From Pseudomonas sp. TCU-HL1 (GTDB lineage: Bacteria; Pseudomonadota; Gammaproteobacteria; Pseudomonadales; Pseudomonadaceae): a DNA stretch of 64,000 nt. The stretch covers positions 6,076,001-6,140,000 of the forward strand of contig NZ_CP015992.1 of assembly GCF_001708505.1 (NCBI RefSeq). Direction: 5' to 3'. Below, in pieces: positions 41,125-50,232 of the stretch. Position numbers and translations under genes: made by a program. The notes beneath the pieces are model-generated. The model worked only from the letters and a program-made list of their open reading frames with translations. It did not search any database and was not told the origin of the DNA. Positions within the stretch are counted from its first letter, which is position 1. The number at the start of each line of letters is the position of its first letter.

Positions 41125-42105
41125 ATGAATCCAAACGTCCGCAACGCCCAGCCCAACATCGCCTCGCGCCCGCCACGCCTGCTGGCAGCCCTGCTGATCA
41201 GCCTGATGCTGGCGCCCAACGCATCCTTCGCTGAAGAGCCGACCGCCCAGGCCGCACCGGCCGCCGCGACTCAGGCTGCCGCGCCCACCGACGCGGCTCC
41301 GGCCATCGAAGGCGCTGCGGCACCGGCCGATGGCGCGGTGCTGGACCCGAACGCCCTGCCGACCGATCCGCTGGCTGCCGAGGCCACAGGCGAACAGCTG
41401 CTGGCCCACGACCTGTCCCCCTGGGGCATGTACCAGAACGCCGACATCGTGGTGAAAGCCGTGATGATCGGCCTGGCCCTGGCTTCGGTACTGACCTGGA
41501 CCGTGTGGATCGCCAAAGGCTTCGAACTGCTGGCCGCCAAGCGCCGTCTGCGCCGCGAACTGGCAACCCTGAAGGGCGCCCGCACCCTGGGCGAGGCCGG
41601 CGATAAGGTCAGCAACGGCGCCTGCGTGTCCCGCCAACTGGTGCAGGACGCCCAGGAAGAAATGCGCCTGTCCACCAATACCCGCGAGAAAGAAGGCATC
41701 AAGGAGCGCGTCAGCTTCCGCCTGGAACGTCTGGTCGCCGCCAGCGGTCGGCAGATGAGCCAGGGCACCGGCGTGCTCGCCACCATCGGTTCCACCGCGC
41801 CCTTCGTTGGCCTGTTCGGCACCGTCTGGGGCATCATGAACAGCTTCATCGGCATCGCCAAATCCCAGACCACCAACCTCGCCGTGGTGGCGCCCGGCAT
41901 CGCCGAGGCCCTGCTGGCCACTGCCCTTGGCCTGGTCGCGGCGATCCCCGCCGTGGTCATCTACAACGTCTTCGCGCGCTCCATCGCCGGCTACAAGGCG
42001 CAGGTGTCCGACGCCTCCGCCCAGGTCCTGCTGCTGGTCAGCCGTGACCTCGACCACCAACCGGCCGATCGCGGCCAGTCTCCGCACATGGCGAAAGTGG
42101 GCTGA
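41125..42105 (+). CDS. exbB: TonB-system energiser protein ExbB
   Basis: A 326-residue inner-membrane proton-channel subunit. The N-terminal segment is a signal-like hydrophobic stretch (LLAALLISLMLAPNASFA) followed by an Ala/Pro-rich region to about residue 95, which is the long ExbB form. Membrane segments follow at IVVKAVMIGLALASVLTWTV, then VLATIGSTAPFVGLFGTVWG and the AEALLATALGLVAAIPAVVI helix, with EIRR-equivalent loops between. The ATG at 41125 is chosen over an ATG at 41086 (MDETAF) that lacks a ribosome site. exbD starts 4 bases after its stop. Confidence 0.9.
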   Translation: MNPNVRNAQPNIASRPPRLLAALLISLMLAPNASFAEEPTAQAAPAAATQAAAPTDAAPAIEGAAAPADGAVLDPNALPTDPLAAEATGEQLLAHDLSPWGMYQNADIVVKAVMIGLALASVLTWTVWIAKGFELLAAKRRLRRELATLKGARTLGEAGDKVSNGACVSRQLVQDAQEEMRLSTNTREKEGIKERVSFRLERLVAASGRQMSQGTGVLATIGSTAPFVGLFGTVWGIMNSFIGIAKSQTTNLAVVAPGIAEALLATALGLVAAIPAVVIYNVFARSIAGYKAQVSDASAQVLLLVSRDLDHQPADRGQSPHMAKVG

Positions 42106-42108
42106 GCC

Positions 42109-42534
42109 ATGGGAATCCATCTGAACGAAGGTGGCGATGACCTCCAGGAAACCCACGAGATCAACGTCACCCCCTTCATCGACGTGATGCTGGTGCTGCT
42201 GATCATCTTCATGGTCGCCGCTCCCCTGGCCACGGTCGACATCAAGGTCGACCTGCCCGCCTCCACTGCCAAGCCCGCAGCCAGACCGGACAAGCCGATC
42301 TACCTGAGCATCAAGGAAGACAAGAGCCTGTACCTGGACAACGAGCAGGTCAGCGAAGAGCAACTGGGCAGCGTGCTGGACAAACTGACCCATGCCGACA
42401 AGGAAAAGACCATCTTCGTCCGTGGCGACAAGGTCGTCGAATACGGTCGCCTGATGGAAGTCATGGACACCCTGCGCGGTGCCGGCTACCTGAAGATCGG
42501 CCTGGTAGGACTCGAGACGGTCGGAACCCAATGA
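42109..42534 (+). CDS. exbD: Biopolymer transport protein ExbD
   Basis: A 141-residue ExbD/TolR family protein with a single N-terminal membrane helix; NVTPFIDVMLVLLIIFMVAA carries the proton-pathway aspartate. The periplasmic domain follows, with LPASTAKPAARPDKPIYLSI and RGDKVVEYGRLMEVMDTLR. It lies 4 bases after exbB and overlaps tonB by 4 bases, so the three are translationally coupled. Confidence 0.95.
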   Translation: MGIHLNEGGDDLQETHEINVTPFIDVMLVLLIIFMVAAPLATVDIKVDLPASTAKPAARPDKPIYLSIKEDKSLYLDNEQVSEEQLGSVLDKLTHADKEKTIFVRGDKVVEYGRLMEVMDTLRGAGYLKIGLVGLETVGTQ

Positions 42535-43259
42535 GCCAAGGAAAACGCAAGCTGTCGCATTGGGGCGTCAGCCTGGTCGTCGTGCTCGGCCTGCACATCG
42601 GCCTCGGCCTCTGGGCACTCTACTGGCGCCCACACGCCGAGCCGATCGAGTTACCGCCCGCGGCCATGCTGGTGGAGCTGGAGCCGCTGCCGGCCCCCGC
42701 GCCCAAACCGGCACCTCCGCCGCCTCCGCAGGTCGAGCCCGAACCGCTGCCCAAGCTGGTCGAGGCGCCCAAGCCAAAGATCGCCATCGCGCCCAAGCCA
42801 AAACCCAAGCCCAAGCCGCCGAAGCCCAAGCCGCCCGAGCCGAAGCCTGAGAAGCCGCGCGAAACCGAAAGCGTGAAGGAAAGCGTTGCCGCGCCGACTA
42901 CCGCGCCGAGCGATACCAAGCCCGCCGCCCAGCAGCAGGCTGCCGCCAGCGCCCCATCGGATGCCAAGCCAACCTGGCAGAGCAAGCTGCTCAGCCACCT
43001 GGCGCGCTACAAGCGCTACCCGGAAGACGCTCGCCGTCGTGGTTTCGAAGGCGTGAACCGCCTGCGCTTCGTGGTCGATGGCGAAGGCAAAGTCATCTCC
43101 TATTCCCTGGTCGGCAAATCCGGCAGTACCTCGCTGGATCGCGCCACCCTGGAAATGATCCGCCGCGCCCAGCCGCTGCCGCCACCGCCGCCGGAACTGC
43201 TGAACAACGGCTCCCTGGAAGTGGTCGCACCCTTCGTCTACTCGCTGGACCGCCGCTGA
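42531..43259 (+). CDS. tonB: TonB energy-transducing protein
   Basis: A 242-residue protein spanning the periplasm to TonB-dependent outer-membrane receptors. An N-terminal anchor (LSHWGVSLVVVLGLHIGLGL) contains the SxxxH motif. The Pro/Lys-rich linker at about residues 55-120 (PKPKPKPKPPKPKPPEPKPE) is extended. The C-terminal TonB domain has YPEDARRRGFEGVNRLRFVV and GSTSLDRATLEMIRRAQPLP. The exbB-exbD-tonB order is like P. putida. A hairpin ends the unit. Confidence 0.95.
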   Translation: MSQGKRKLSHWGVSLVVVLGLHIGLGLWALYWRPHAEPIELPPAAMLVELEPLPAPAPKPAPPPPPQVEPEPLPKLVEAPKPKIAIAPKPKPKPKPPKPKPPEPKPEKPRETESVKESVAAPTTAPSDTKPAAQQQAAASAPSDAKPTWQSKLLSHLARYKRYPEDARRRGFEGVNRLRFVVDGEGKVISYSLVGKSGSTSLDRATLEMIRRAQPLPPPPPELLNNGSLEVVAPFVYSLDRR

Positions 43260-43264
43260 CCTGC

Positions 43265-43295
43265 AAGCGCCTGTGCCGCCCCGGCGCAGGCGCTT
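43265..43295 (+). terminator. Hairpin after tonB
   Basis: AAGCGCCTG and CAGGCGCTT form a 9-base stem, extended inward by GCC/GGC, just after tonB and before oxyR. Followed by GGTTCC rather than a T-tract. Confidence 0.55.
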
Positions 43296-43347
43296 GGTTC
43301 CATTGACTCCAGCCGCTATGCTTGCCGGACCTCAATGGAAAATCGCT

Positions 43348-44286
43348 ATGACCCTCACCGAACTGCGCTACATCGTCACCCTCGCCCAGGAACAGCATTT
43401 TGGCCGTGCGGCCGAGCGTTGCCATGTGAGCCAGCCGACCCTCTCGGTCGGGGTGAAGAAACTGGAGGACGAGCTTGGCGTGCTCATCTTCGAGCGCAGC
43501 AAGAGCGCCGTGCGCCTGACCCCGGTCGGTGAGGGTATCGTCACCCAGGCGCAGAAGGTACTGGAGCAGGCCCAAGGCATCCGCGAGATGGCCCAGGCCG
43601 GCAAGAACCAGCTGACCGCGCCGCTCAAGGTGGGCGCCATCTACACCGTCGGCCCCTACCTCTTCCCGCACCTGATTCCGCAGCTGCACCGGGTCGCCCC
43701 GCAGATGCCGCTCTACATCGAAGAGAACTTCACCCACGTCCTGCGCGACAAACTGCGCACCGGCGAGCTGGACGCGATCATCATCGCCCTGCCCTTCGCA
43801 GAAGCCGACGTGCTGACCAAGCCGCTCTACGACGAACCCTTCTACGTACTGCTGCCGTCCAGCCACCCCTGGACCGCCCGCGAGTCCATCGACAGCGACA
43901 TGCTCAACGACAAGAGCCTGCTGCTGCTGGGCGAAGGCCACTGCTTCCGCGACCAGGTGCTGGAAGCCTGCCCCAGCCTGCGTAAGGGTGGCGAAGACAG
44001 CGCCAAGCACACCACGGTGGAATCCAGCTCCCTGGAAACCATCCGCCACATGGTCGCCTCGGGCCTGGGCGTGTCGATCCTGCCGTTCTCCGCGGTAGAC
44101 AGCCACCATTACGCTCCTGGCGTGATCGAAATCCGTCCGCTGACGCCTCCCGTGCCCTTCCGCACGGTGGCGATTGCCTGGCGCGCCAGCTTCCCGCGCC
44201 CGCGCGCCATTGAAGTGCTGGCGGATTCCATTCGCCTCTGCTCAGTGGCCCATCCGCAGACCCAGGGCGAACCGCAGCCGGCATGA
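43348..44286 (+). CDS. oxyR: OxyR hydrogen peroxide-sensing regulator
   Basis: A 312-residue LysR-family regulator. The HTH is MTLTELRYIVTLAQEQHFGR, then CHVSQPTLSVGVKKLEDELG. The redox cysteines are at residues 199 and 208 (GEGHCFRDQVLEAC), exactly the OxyR spacing, so it forms the H2O2-induced disulphide and activates katalase/ahp-type genes. Start at the ATG at 43348; earlier in-frame codons to 43273 encode non-conserved sequence. It overlaps recG by 4 bases. Confidence 0.97.
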   Translation: MTLTELRYIVTLAQEQHFGRAAERCHVSQPTLSVGVKKLEDELGVLIFERSKSAVRLTPVGEGIVTQAQKVLEQAQGIREMAQAGKNQLTAPLKVGAIYTVGPYLFPHLIPQLHRVAPQMPLYIEENFTHVLRDKLRTGELDAIIIALPFAEADVLTKPLYDEPFYVLLPSSHPWTARESIDSDMLNDKSLLLLGEGHCFRDQVLEACPSLRKGGEDSAKHTTVESSSLETIRHMVASGLGVSILPFSAVDSHHYAPGVIEIRPLTPPVPFRTVAIAWRASFPRPRAIEVLADSIRLCSVAHPQTQGEPQPA

Positions 44287-46358
44287 CCGAGCTGGCCCAA
44301 GTCCCGGTTACTGCGCTGAAAGGCGTGGGCGCCGCCCTGGCGGAAAAACTAGCCAAGGTCGGCCTGGAAAACCTGCAGGACATTCTTTTCCACCTGCCGA
44401 CCCGCTATCAGGACCGCACCCGCATCACCCCCATCGGTGAACTGCGCCCGGGGCAGGATGCGGTGGTGGAAGGTATTGTCGGCGGCGCCGATGTGGTCAT
44501 GGGCCGCCGGCGCAGCCTGCTGGTTCGCCTGCAGGACGGCAGCGGCACCCTCTCCTTGCGCTTCTTCCACTTCAGCCAGGCGCAGAAGGAGGGCCTCAAA
44601 CGCGGCACCCAGCTGCGCTGCTACGGCGAAGTTCGCCCCGGCGCCACCGGCCTGGAGATCTACCACCCGGAGTACCGCGCCCTGTCGGGCGATGAAGCAC
44701 CGCCGGTGGAACAGACCCTGACGCCCATCTACCCCACCACCGAAGGCCTCACCCAGCAGCGCCTGCGCTCCCTCAGCCAGCTCGCCCTGGCCCGCCTCGG
44801 TCCGCACAGCCTGCCGGACTGGCTCCCCAGGGAGCTGGCCCGCGACTACCACCTCGGCTCCCTGGACGACGCCATCCGCTACCTGCACCGCCCCCCGCCG
44901 GATGCCGATCTGGAAGAGCTTGCCGAAGGCCAGCACTGGGCCCAGCAGCGCCTGGCCTTCGAGGAGCTGCTGACCCACCAACTGTCGCTGCAGCGCCTGC
45001 GCGAAAGCCTGCGCGCCCAGCATGCGCCGCCGCTACCGCCCGCGCGCAAGCTGCCCGCAAAGTACCTGGCCAACCTCGGCTTCAAGCCCACCGGCGCACA
45101 ACAGCGCGTCGGCGCCGAGATCGCCTACGACCTGGCCCAGCACGAACCCATGCTCCGCCTGGTGCAGGGCGACGTCGGCGCCGGCAAGACCGTGGTCGCC
45201 GCCCTCGCCGCCCTGCAGGCGCTGGAAGCTGGTTACCAGGTCGCCCTGATGGCCCCCACCGAAATCCTCGCCGAGCAGCACTTCCTTACCTTCAGCAAGT
45301 GGTTGCAGCCGCTGGGCATCGAAGTGGCCTGGCTGGCCGGCAAGCTCAAGGGCAAGGCCCGCGCCGCCGCGCTGGAACAGATTGCCGGCGGCACACCGAT
45401 GGTGGTCGGCACGCATGCGCTGTTCCAGGAGGAAGTGACGTTCAAGCGCCTGGCCCTGGTGATCATCGACGAGCAGCACCGCTTTGGCGTCCAGCAGCGC
45501 CTGGCACTGCGCCAGAAGGGTGTGGACGGCCGCCTGTGCCCGCACCAGTTGATCATGACCGCCACCCCGATTCCGCGAACGCTGGCCATGAGCGCCTACG
45601 CCGACCTGGACACCTCCATCCTCGATGAGCTGCCCCCCGGCCGAACCCCGGTGAATACCGTGCTGGTGGCCGACAGCCGCCGCATCGAGGTGATCGAGCG
45701 GGTCCGCGCGGCCTGCCACGAAGGCCGCCAGGCCTATTGGGTCTGCACCCTGATCGAAGAGTCCGAGGAGCTGACCTGCCAGGCCGCGGAAACCACCTTC
45801 GAAGAACTCTCCTCGGCGCTGGGGGAACTGCATGTCGGCCTGATCCATGGGCGCATGAAGCCCGCCGAGAAGGCCGCGGTGATGGCTGAATTCAAGGCCG
45901 GTGCCCTGCAACTGCTGGTGGCCACCACCGTGATCGAAGTCGGTGTGGACGTGCCCAACGCCAGCCTGATGATCATCGAGAACCCCGAGCGCCTGGGCCT
46001 GGCCCAGCTGCACCAGCTGCGTGGCCGCGTCGGCCGGGGCAGCGCCGCCAGCCACTGTGTGCTGCTCTACCACGCGCCGCTGTCGCAGCTCGGCCGCGAA
46101 CGCCTGGCGATCATGCGGGAGACCTGCGACGGCTTCGTCATCGCCGAAAAGGACCTGGAGCTACGTGGTCCCGGCGAAATGCTCGGCACCCGCCAGACGG
46201 GCCTGCTGCAGTTCAAGGTCGCCGACCTGATGCGCGACGCCGACCTACTGCCCGCCGTGCGCGACGCCGCGCAGGCCCTGCTGGCCCATTGGCCGCAGCA
46301 TGTCAGTCCACTATTGGAGCGCTGGTTGCGTCACGGCCAACAGTACGGCCAAGTGTGA
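44283..46358 (+). CDS. recG: ATP-dependent DNA helicase RecG
   Basis: A 691-residue branched-DNA helicase that remodels stalled forks. The wedge domain (about 1-170) carries QDILFHLPTRYQDRTRITPI and LRFFHFSQAQKEGLKRG. The motor has Walker A GDVGAGKTVVAALAAL, the IIDEQHRFGVQQR DEQH box, TATPIPRTLAMSAYADLD, and the C-terminal helicase motifs TTVIEVGVDVPNASLMIIEN and QLHQLRGRVGRGSAASHC. Start overlaps oxyR (ATGA), so they are co-translated. Confidence 0.97.
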   Translation: MTELAQVPVTALKGVGAALAEKLAKVGLENLQDILFHLPTRYQDRTRITPIGELRPGQDAVVEGIVGGADVVMGRRRSLLVRLQDGSGTLSLRFFHFSQAQKEGLKRGTQLRCYGEVRPGATGLEIYHPEYRALSGDEAPPVEQTLTPIYPTTEGLTQQRLRSLSQLALARLGPHSLPDWLPRELARDYHLGSLDDAIRYLHRPPPDADLEELAEGQHWAQQRLAFEELLTHQLSLQRLRESLRAQHAPPLPPARKLPAKYLANLGFKPTGAQQRVGAEIAYDLAQHEPMLRLVQGDVGAGKTVVAALAALQALEAGYQVALMAPTEILAEQHFLTFSKWLQPLGIEVAWLAGKLKGKARAAALEQIAGGTPMVVGTHALFQEEVTFKRLALVIIDEQHRFGVQQRLALRQKGVDGRLCPHQLIMTATPIPRTLAMSAYADLDTSILDELPPGRTPVNTVLVADSRRIEVIERVRAACHEGRQAYWVCTLIEESEELTCQAAETTFEELSSALGELHVGLIHGRMKPAEKAAVMAEFKAGALQLLVATTVIEVGVDVPNASLMIIENPERLGLAQLHQLRGRVGRGSAASHCVLLYHAPLSQLGRERLAIMRETCDGFVIAEKDLELRGPGEMLGTRQTGLLQFKVADLMRDADLLPAVRDAAQALLAHWPQHVSPLLERWLRHGQQYGQV

Positions 46359-46449
46359 TGCAGTTCACAGCTCAACCGTCGCCTCGCCCCGACCTCCTAC
46401 AAGCTGCTCGTTATACTCCGGGCAGAAAAATTCAAAGCTGGATGCTGCC

Positions 46450-47856
46450 ATGACTGAAGTCGCCCTCGCCCCGGATTCCTCGCCACAACCGCCCGAAGTG
46501 ATCGTGCAGCTGCTCGAAAAACTCGGGCTGGCCTTCCAGGTCCGCCTGGAGCATCCGGGTCTGTCCGCCGCCCAGCGCGTCCAGGCAACGCTACTGGAGG
46601 ACGCCGTTGGCGCCTTGCTGGTGCTCTTTCCGCGCAGCCAGCTGCTGGACCTCAACCGCCTCGCCGAACTCACCGGCCGCAAGCTGGTGGCGGTCAAGCC
46701 GGAACGGCTCGAGCGCATGCTCGGCAAGCACGAGCTGGGCACCCTGCCCGGCCTGCCGCCACTGACCAGTTCCCCTTGCCTGTATGACGAGCGCCTGCTG
46801 CAGGAACCCCGCCTGCTGGTGGAGTCCGGGCAACCCGGCGTACTGCTGGAGCTGGCCAGCGAGGACTATCGCAGCCTGTTGAACAAGGCCAGTGCCGCGC
46901 GCTTCGGCGAACCGCTGTCGACCATCCGCCCGAACCTTGACCGCCCGGCGGACGACCGCGCCGAGATCACTCAGGCCGTGCAGGCCTTTACCGCCCGGCG
47001 CATCCAGCAGCGCCTGGAAGAAACCATCGAGATCCCGCCGCTGGCCGAATCCGCGCAAAAGATCATCAAGCTGCGTGTCGACCCCAACGCCACCGTGGAA
47101 GACATCACCGGCGTGGTGGAAACCGACCCGGCCCTGGCCGCCCAGGTGGTGAGCTGGGCGGCTTCGCCCTACTACGCCGCCCCTGGCAAGATCCGCTCGG
47201 TGGAAGACGCCATCGTCCGCGTGCTGGGCTTCGACCTGGTCATCAACCTCGCCCTGGGCCTGGCCCTGGGCAAATCGCTGAGCCTGCCCAAGGACCAGCC
47301 GCAGCACGCCACGCCCTACTGGCAGCAGGCGATCTACACCGCCGCGGTGATCGAAGGCCTGACCCGCGCCATGCCGCGCGCCCAGCGCCCCGAAACCGGC
47401 CTGACCTACCTGGCCGGCCTGCTGCACAACTTCGGCTACCTGGTGCTGGCCCACGTCTTCCCGCCGCATTTCTCGCTGATCTGCCGGCACCTGGAGGTGA
47501 ACCCGCACCTGTCCCACAGCTACATCGAGCAGCATCTGCTGGGCATCACCCGCGAGCAGATCGGCAGCTGGCTGATGCGTTTCTGGGACATGCCGGAAGA
47601 GCTGTACACCGCCCTGCGCTTCCAGCACGACCCGGACTACCAAGGCGACAACGCCGGCTACCCCAACCTCGTGTGCCTGGCGGTCAGCCTGCTGCGCAAC
47701 CACGGCATCGGCTCTGGCCCGGAAGTGGCAATTCCCGACGACCTGTTCGAGGCCCTGGGCCTGACCCGCGAGAAGGCGGAGGAGGCTGTGAACAAGGTGC
47801 TGCAAGCCGAAGCGGCACTGCGCGAACTGGCCTCCCAGTTCAATGCGCCGCACTGA
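46450..47856 (+). CDS. YbaK/aminoacyl-tRNA deacylase-like plus HDOD domain protein
   Basis: A 468-residue two-domain protein. Residues about 15-160 resemble the YbaK/ProX editing domain (VQATLLEDAVGALLVLFPRS then LNRLAELTGRKLVAVKPERL). Residues about 190-420 are an HDOD domain, with IEIPPLAESAQKIIKLRVDP, VEDITGVVETDPALAAQVVS and LGFDLVINLALGLALGKS, a nonenzymatic relative of HD phosphohydrolases. It is a signalling-type protein of unknown partner. I start it at the ATG at 46450; the longer frame overlaps recG. A terminator follows at 47870. Confidence 0.85.
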   Translation: MTEVALAPDSSPQPPEVIVQLLEKLGLAFQVRLEHPGLSAAQRVQATLLEDAVGALLVLFPRSQLLDLNRLAELTGRKLVAVKPERLERMLGKHELGTLPGLPPLTSSPCLYDERLLQEPRLLVESGQPGVLLELASEDYRSLLNKASAARFGEPLSTIRPNLDRPADDRAEITQAVQAFTARRIQQRLEETIEIPPLAESAQKIIKLRVDPNATVEDITGVVETDPALAAQVVSWAASPYYAAPGKIRSVEDAIVRVLGFDLVINLALGLALGKSLSLPKDQPQHATPYWQQAIYTAAVIEGLTRAMPRAQRPETGLTYLAGLLHNFGYLVLAHVFPPHFSLICRHLEVNPHLSHSYIEQHLLGITREQIGSWLMRFWDMPEELYTALRFQHDPDYQGDNAGYPNLVCLAVSLLRNHGIGSGPEVAIPDDLFEALGLTREKAEEAVNKVLQAEAALRELASQFNAPH

Positions 47857-47869
47857 TCGACAGGCATGA

Positions 47870-47896
47870 AAAAGGGGCGCCAGCAGCGCCCCTTTT
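47870..47896 (+). terminator. Intrinsic terminator after the YbaK/HDOD gene
   Basis: AAAAGGGGCGC and GCGCCCCTTTT form an 11-base stem with a 5-base loop, with A- and T-tracts. Confidence 0.88.
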
Positions 47897-47918
47897 CATT
47901 TGGTCGTGTCCCTGGGAC

Positions 47919-48018
47919 TTGTAGGAGCGAATTTATTCGCGAAGCAGGTCGAAGACCTGTCCAGCTTCTACCAGACGGGCCGTTTCGCGGCCTTTCGCGA
48001 ATGAATTCGCTCCCACAA
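47919..48018. repeat. REPIN (two inverted REP units)
   Basis: TTGTAGGAGCGAATTTATTC plus GCGAA (47919-47943) is inverted against TTCGCGAATGAATTCGCTCC plus CACAA (47994-48018). The 50-base spacer contains CAGGTCGAAGACCTG, itself a palindrome. Confidence 0.85.
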
Positions 48019-48020
48019 AA

Positions 48021-48413
48021 TCAGGCGGCTTTCTTCTCGACAGCCTTCTTCTTCGGCACCAGGTGCTTGGTCAGGCCCTGGAACCAAATCACCAGTGCCG
48101 GGTTGCCCTGGATCTGGATGTCCTTGTTCTGGATGCCCTGCATGAAAGCCAGTTGCTTGTTCTTCGCGCTCATGGTGGCAAAGCCGTAGGCACCGTCCTT
48201 GAAGCCGATGGCGAAGGCGGGTGCGCTGGCGGCGCCGCGCTTGCCGATTACGCGCAGGTCTTTGACGATGAAATGACGGGCGATCTTGCCGTCCAGGGTG
48301 TGCAGTTGGAACACCAGATCCTTGCCCGCCAGCTGCTGCTGGAACTCGGCATTGTCACGGCTGGCCTTGGCCATCAGGCGACCCAGCATCCAGAGAAGAA
48401 AGCGGAATTTCAT
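48021..48413 (-). CDS. Small SCP2-like/hypothetical protein
   Basis: A 130-residue protein beginning MKFRFLLWMLGRLMAKASRD, with a hydrophobic N-terminus that could insert in or associate with the membrane. The middle (AGKDLVFQLHTLDGKIARHF, then GKRGAASAPAFAIGFKDGAY) resembles an SCP2 sterol-carrier-like beta-alpha pattern, and the lysine-rich tail is LVPKKKAVEKKAA. Synteny suggests the PA5347 orthologue, as I recall a hypothetical. The ATG at 48413 begins the conserved part; the frame to 48500 does not look coding. Function unknown. Confidence 0.7.
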   Translation of the reverse strand: MKFRFLLWMLGRLMAKASRDNAEFQQQLAGKDLVFQLHTLDGKIARHFIVKDLRVIGKRGAASAPAFAIGFKDGAYGFATMSAKNKQLAFMQGIQNKDIQIQGNPALVIWFQGLTKHLVPKKKAVEKKAA

Positions 48414-48549
48414 GCGCGCACGGCCTCGAAGGGTTAAGAAAGCGGCGCATTGTAGCGGTTTGCCGAGAGGACTACAGCCAGCCAAAGGCGGGTTGGGCAA
48501 AAGGCGGGGTGAACTGCCCGGAACCTCCCCGGCTCCGGGCAGAAGAAGC

Positions 48550-48822
48550 TCAGTTCACAGCTTCTTTCAGGGACTTGCCCGGTTTGAAAGCAACGGTATT
48601 GCTGGCCTTGATCTTCACCGGCTGCCCCGTCTGCGGGTTCTTGCCGGTGCGGGCACCACGATGACGTTGCAGGAAGGTGCCGAAGCCCACCAGGGTCACG
48701 CTGTCCTTGCGGTTCAGCGCATTGGTGATTTCTTCGAGCACCGCATTGAGTACGCGATTGGCCTGATCCTTGGTGAGATCGGCCTTTTCGGCGATAGCGG
48801 CGGCGAGTTCCGGTTTACGCAT
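48550..48822 (-). CDS. HU-family DNA-binding protein
   Basis: A 90-residue histone-like protein. MRKPELAAAIAEKADLTKDQ begins the dimerisation helix, and GFGTFLQRHRGARTGKNPQT then GQPVKIKASNTVAFKPGKSL is the DNA-binding arm with the conserved proline. It bends DNA as a dimer. Its N-terminal codon region differs from the canonical HupA MNKSELI, so it may be a specialised HU paralogue. Synteny points to PA5348. The ATG at 48822 follows GAGGC; the frame to 48918 lacks conservation. Confidence 0.93.
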   Translation of the reverse strand: MRKPELAAAIAEKADLTKDQANRVLNAVLEEITNALNRKDSVTLVGFGTFLQRHRGARTGKNPQTGQPVKIKASNTVAFKPGKSLKEAVN

Positions 48823-49010
48823 AGATGCCTCTTTGACGGTTTGTTGTTTTTGTGTCCGTGCTGTCCTTCCAGAACAGCGCCCAAGGCGCCGCAACGGCTC
48901 TGCGCTGCGGCAGACCACGGGGAGGATGGCACGCCATTTGGCACCGCGCCAGTGTCCTCAGAGGGAATTCCGAAAGAACAGAAGGTTTTATCCGACAGAA
49001 GGGCTGACGT

Positions 49011-50159
49011 TTATGCCAGAAGCGGCGGCAGCTCACGGTTCAGGACCAGTTTCTCCTGCACCGCAGCCCCGGTCAGGGCGTAGCCGAGCAGACGGCCTGC
49101 GGCGTCGCGGTAGAGCGCCTTGATGTCGCTACCGGCGCCTTCCACGGTCCAGTCGCCGACCAGCCCGCGAGGTGGCGGCGAGACTACCAGCGGGCAGACC
49201 GGGGTCTTCACCGTCACCGGCATTGGGCCGTAGGCCACGGATGTTGGAGTGCCTGCCAGGGTTTGTGCCAGGGCGCGGGCGCAGGCCATCAGCGGCATCA
49301 CATAAAGCAGGTTGAGGCCATCCACCTCGGCGCAATCGCCCAGTGCGTAGATGTTGGCGTGGCTGGTCCGCAGCTGACGGTCCACGGCAACGCCACGATT
49401 CACCGCCAGGCCGGCAGCGGCAGCCAGCTCGGTGCGTGGACGCAGACCCACGGCGGAAACCACCAGGTCGCAACGAATACGAGTGCCGTCGGAGAGCTGC
49501 GCGTCCAGGCCGTCGTCGGCACGATCCAGGCGCGCCAGCACCGGCCCCAGGTGGAAGCGCGCGCCCAGGCCTTCCAGCCCGGCTTGCACCGCCGCCGCAG
49601 CGGCCGGGTGCAGCAGGCCCGGCATCACCTGTTCGCAGGGCGCCACCAGTTCTACTTCCAGGCCGCCCAGGCTGAGGTCGTTGGCGAACTCGCAGCCGAT
49701 CAGGCCAGCGCCAAGGAGCAGCACGCGGCGCTTGCCGGCGGCGGCCGTGCGGAAACGTGCGTAATCCTCCAGGTCGTTGATCGGGAAGATCGCGTCCTGG
49801 GCATCGCCCTCAACTGGTACGCGGATGGTGTCTGCGCCCCAGGCCAGCACCAGGTCGCGATAGGGCACGGCTTCCTCACCTATCCACAGGCGCTGGTGGC
49901 CCGGGTCGATGCCGGTGATGCGCGTGTGGGTGCGGATTTCCGCCTTGAGCTGATCGGCCATGGCGCCTGCCTCGGCCATGGCCAGGCCGTCGGCGTCCTT
50001 GTTCTTGCCAAAGCCGGTCGACAGCATCGGCTTGGAGTAGGAGCGGCCATCGTCGGCGCTGATCAGCAACAGCGGGGTCTCGCTGTCCAGCTTGCGGAAC
50101 TCCTTGGCCAGGTTGTATCCGGCCAGGCCGGTGCCGACTATCACCACGGGTGCACTCAT
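49011..50159 (-). CDS. rubB: Rubredoxin-NAD+ reductase
   Basis: A 382-residue FAD flavoprotein passing electrons from NADH to rubredoxin. The N-terminal FAD site is APVVIVGTGLAGYNLAKEFR; GAGLIGCEFANDLSLGGLEV is the NAD(P)-binding motif; ALGDCAEVDGLNLLYVMPL is the second FAD contact. It lies 74 bases downstream of the rubredoxin gene at 50233. Together with the rubredoxins it supplies electrons to alkane- or fatty-acid-type hydroxylases or acts in oxidative stress defence. Confidence 0.92.
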   Translation of the reverse strand: MSAPVVIVGTGLAGYNLAKEFRKLDSETPLLLISADDGRSYSKPMLSTGFGKNKDADGLAMAEAGAMADQLKAEIRTHTRITGIDPGHQRLWIGEEAVPYRDLVLAWGADTIRVPVEGDAQDAIFPINDLEDYARFRTAAAGKRRVLLLGAGLIGCEFANDLSLGGLEVELVAPCEQVMPGLLHPAAAAAVQAGLEGLGARFHLGPVLARLDRADDGLDAQLSDGTRIRCDLVVSAVGLRPRTELAAAAGLAVNRGVAVDRQLRTSHANIYALGDCAEVDGLNLLYVMPLMACARALAQTLAGTPTSVAYGPMPVTVKTPVCPLVVSPPPRGLVGDWTVEGAGSDIKALYRDAAGRLLGYALTGAAVQEKLVLNRELPPLLA

Positions 50160-50232
50160 TGCTCACTCCTGCTCGTGCAACGACGCGACGGCCCATGGGC
50201 CGTCGCTTGAATGGGGTTGGATGGCGGGCAGA

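Noticed and set aside
47919..48018. CRISPR-like repeat
   Set aside because: There are only two units in inverted orientation and no spacers, so it is a REPIN.
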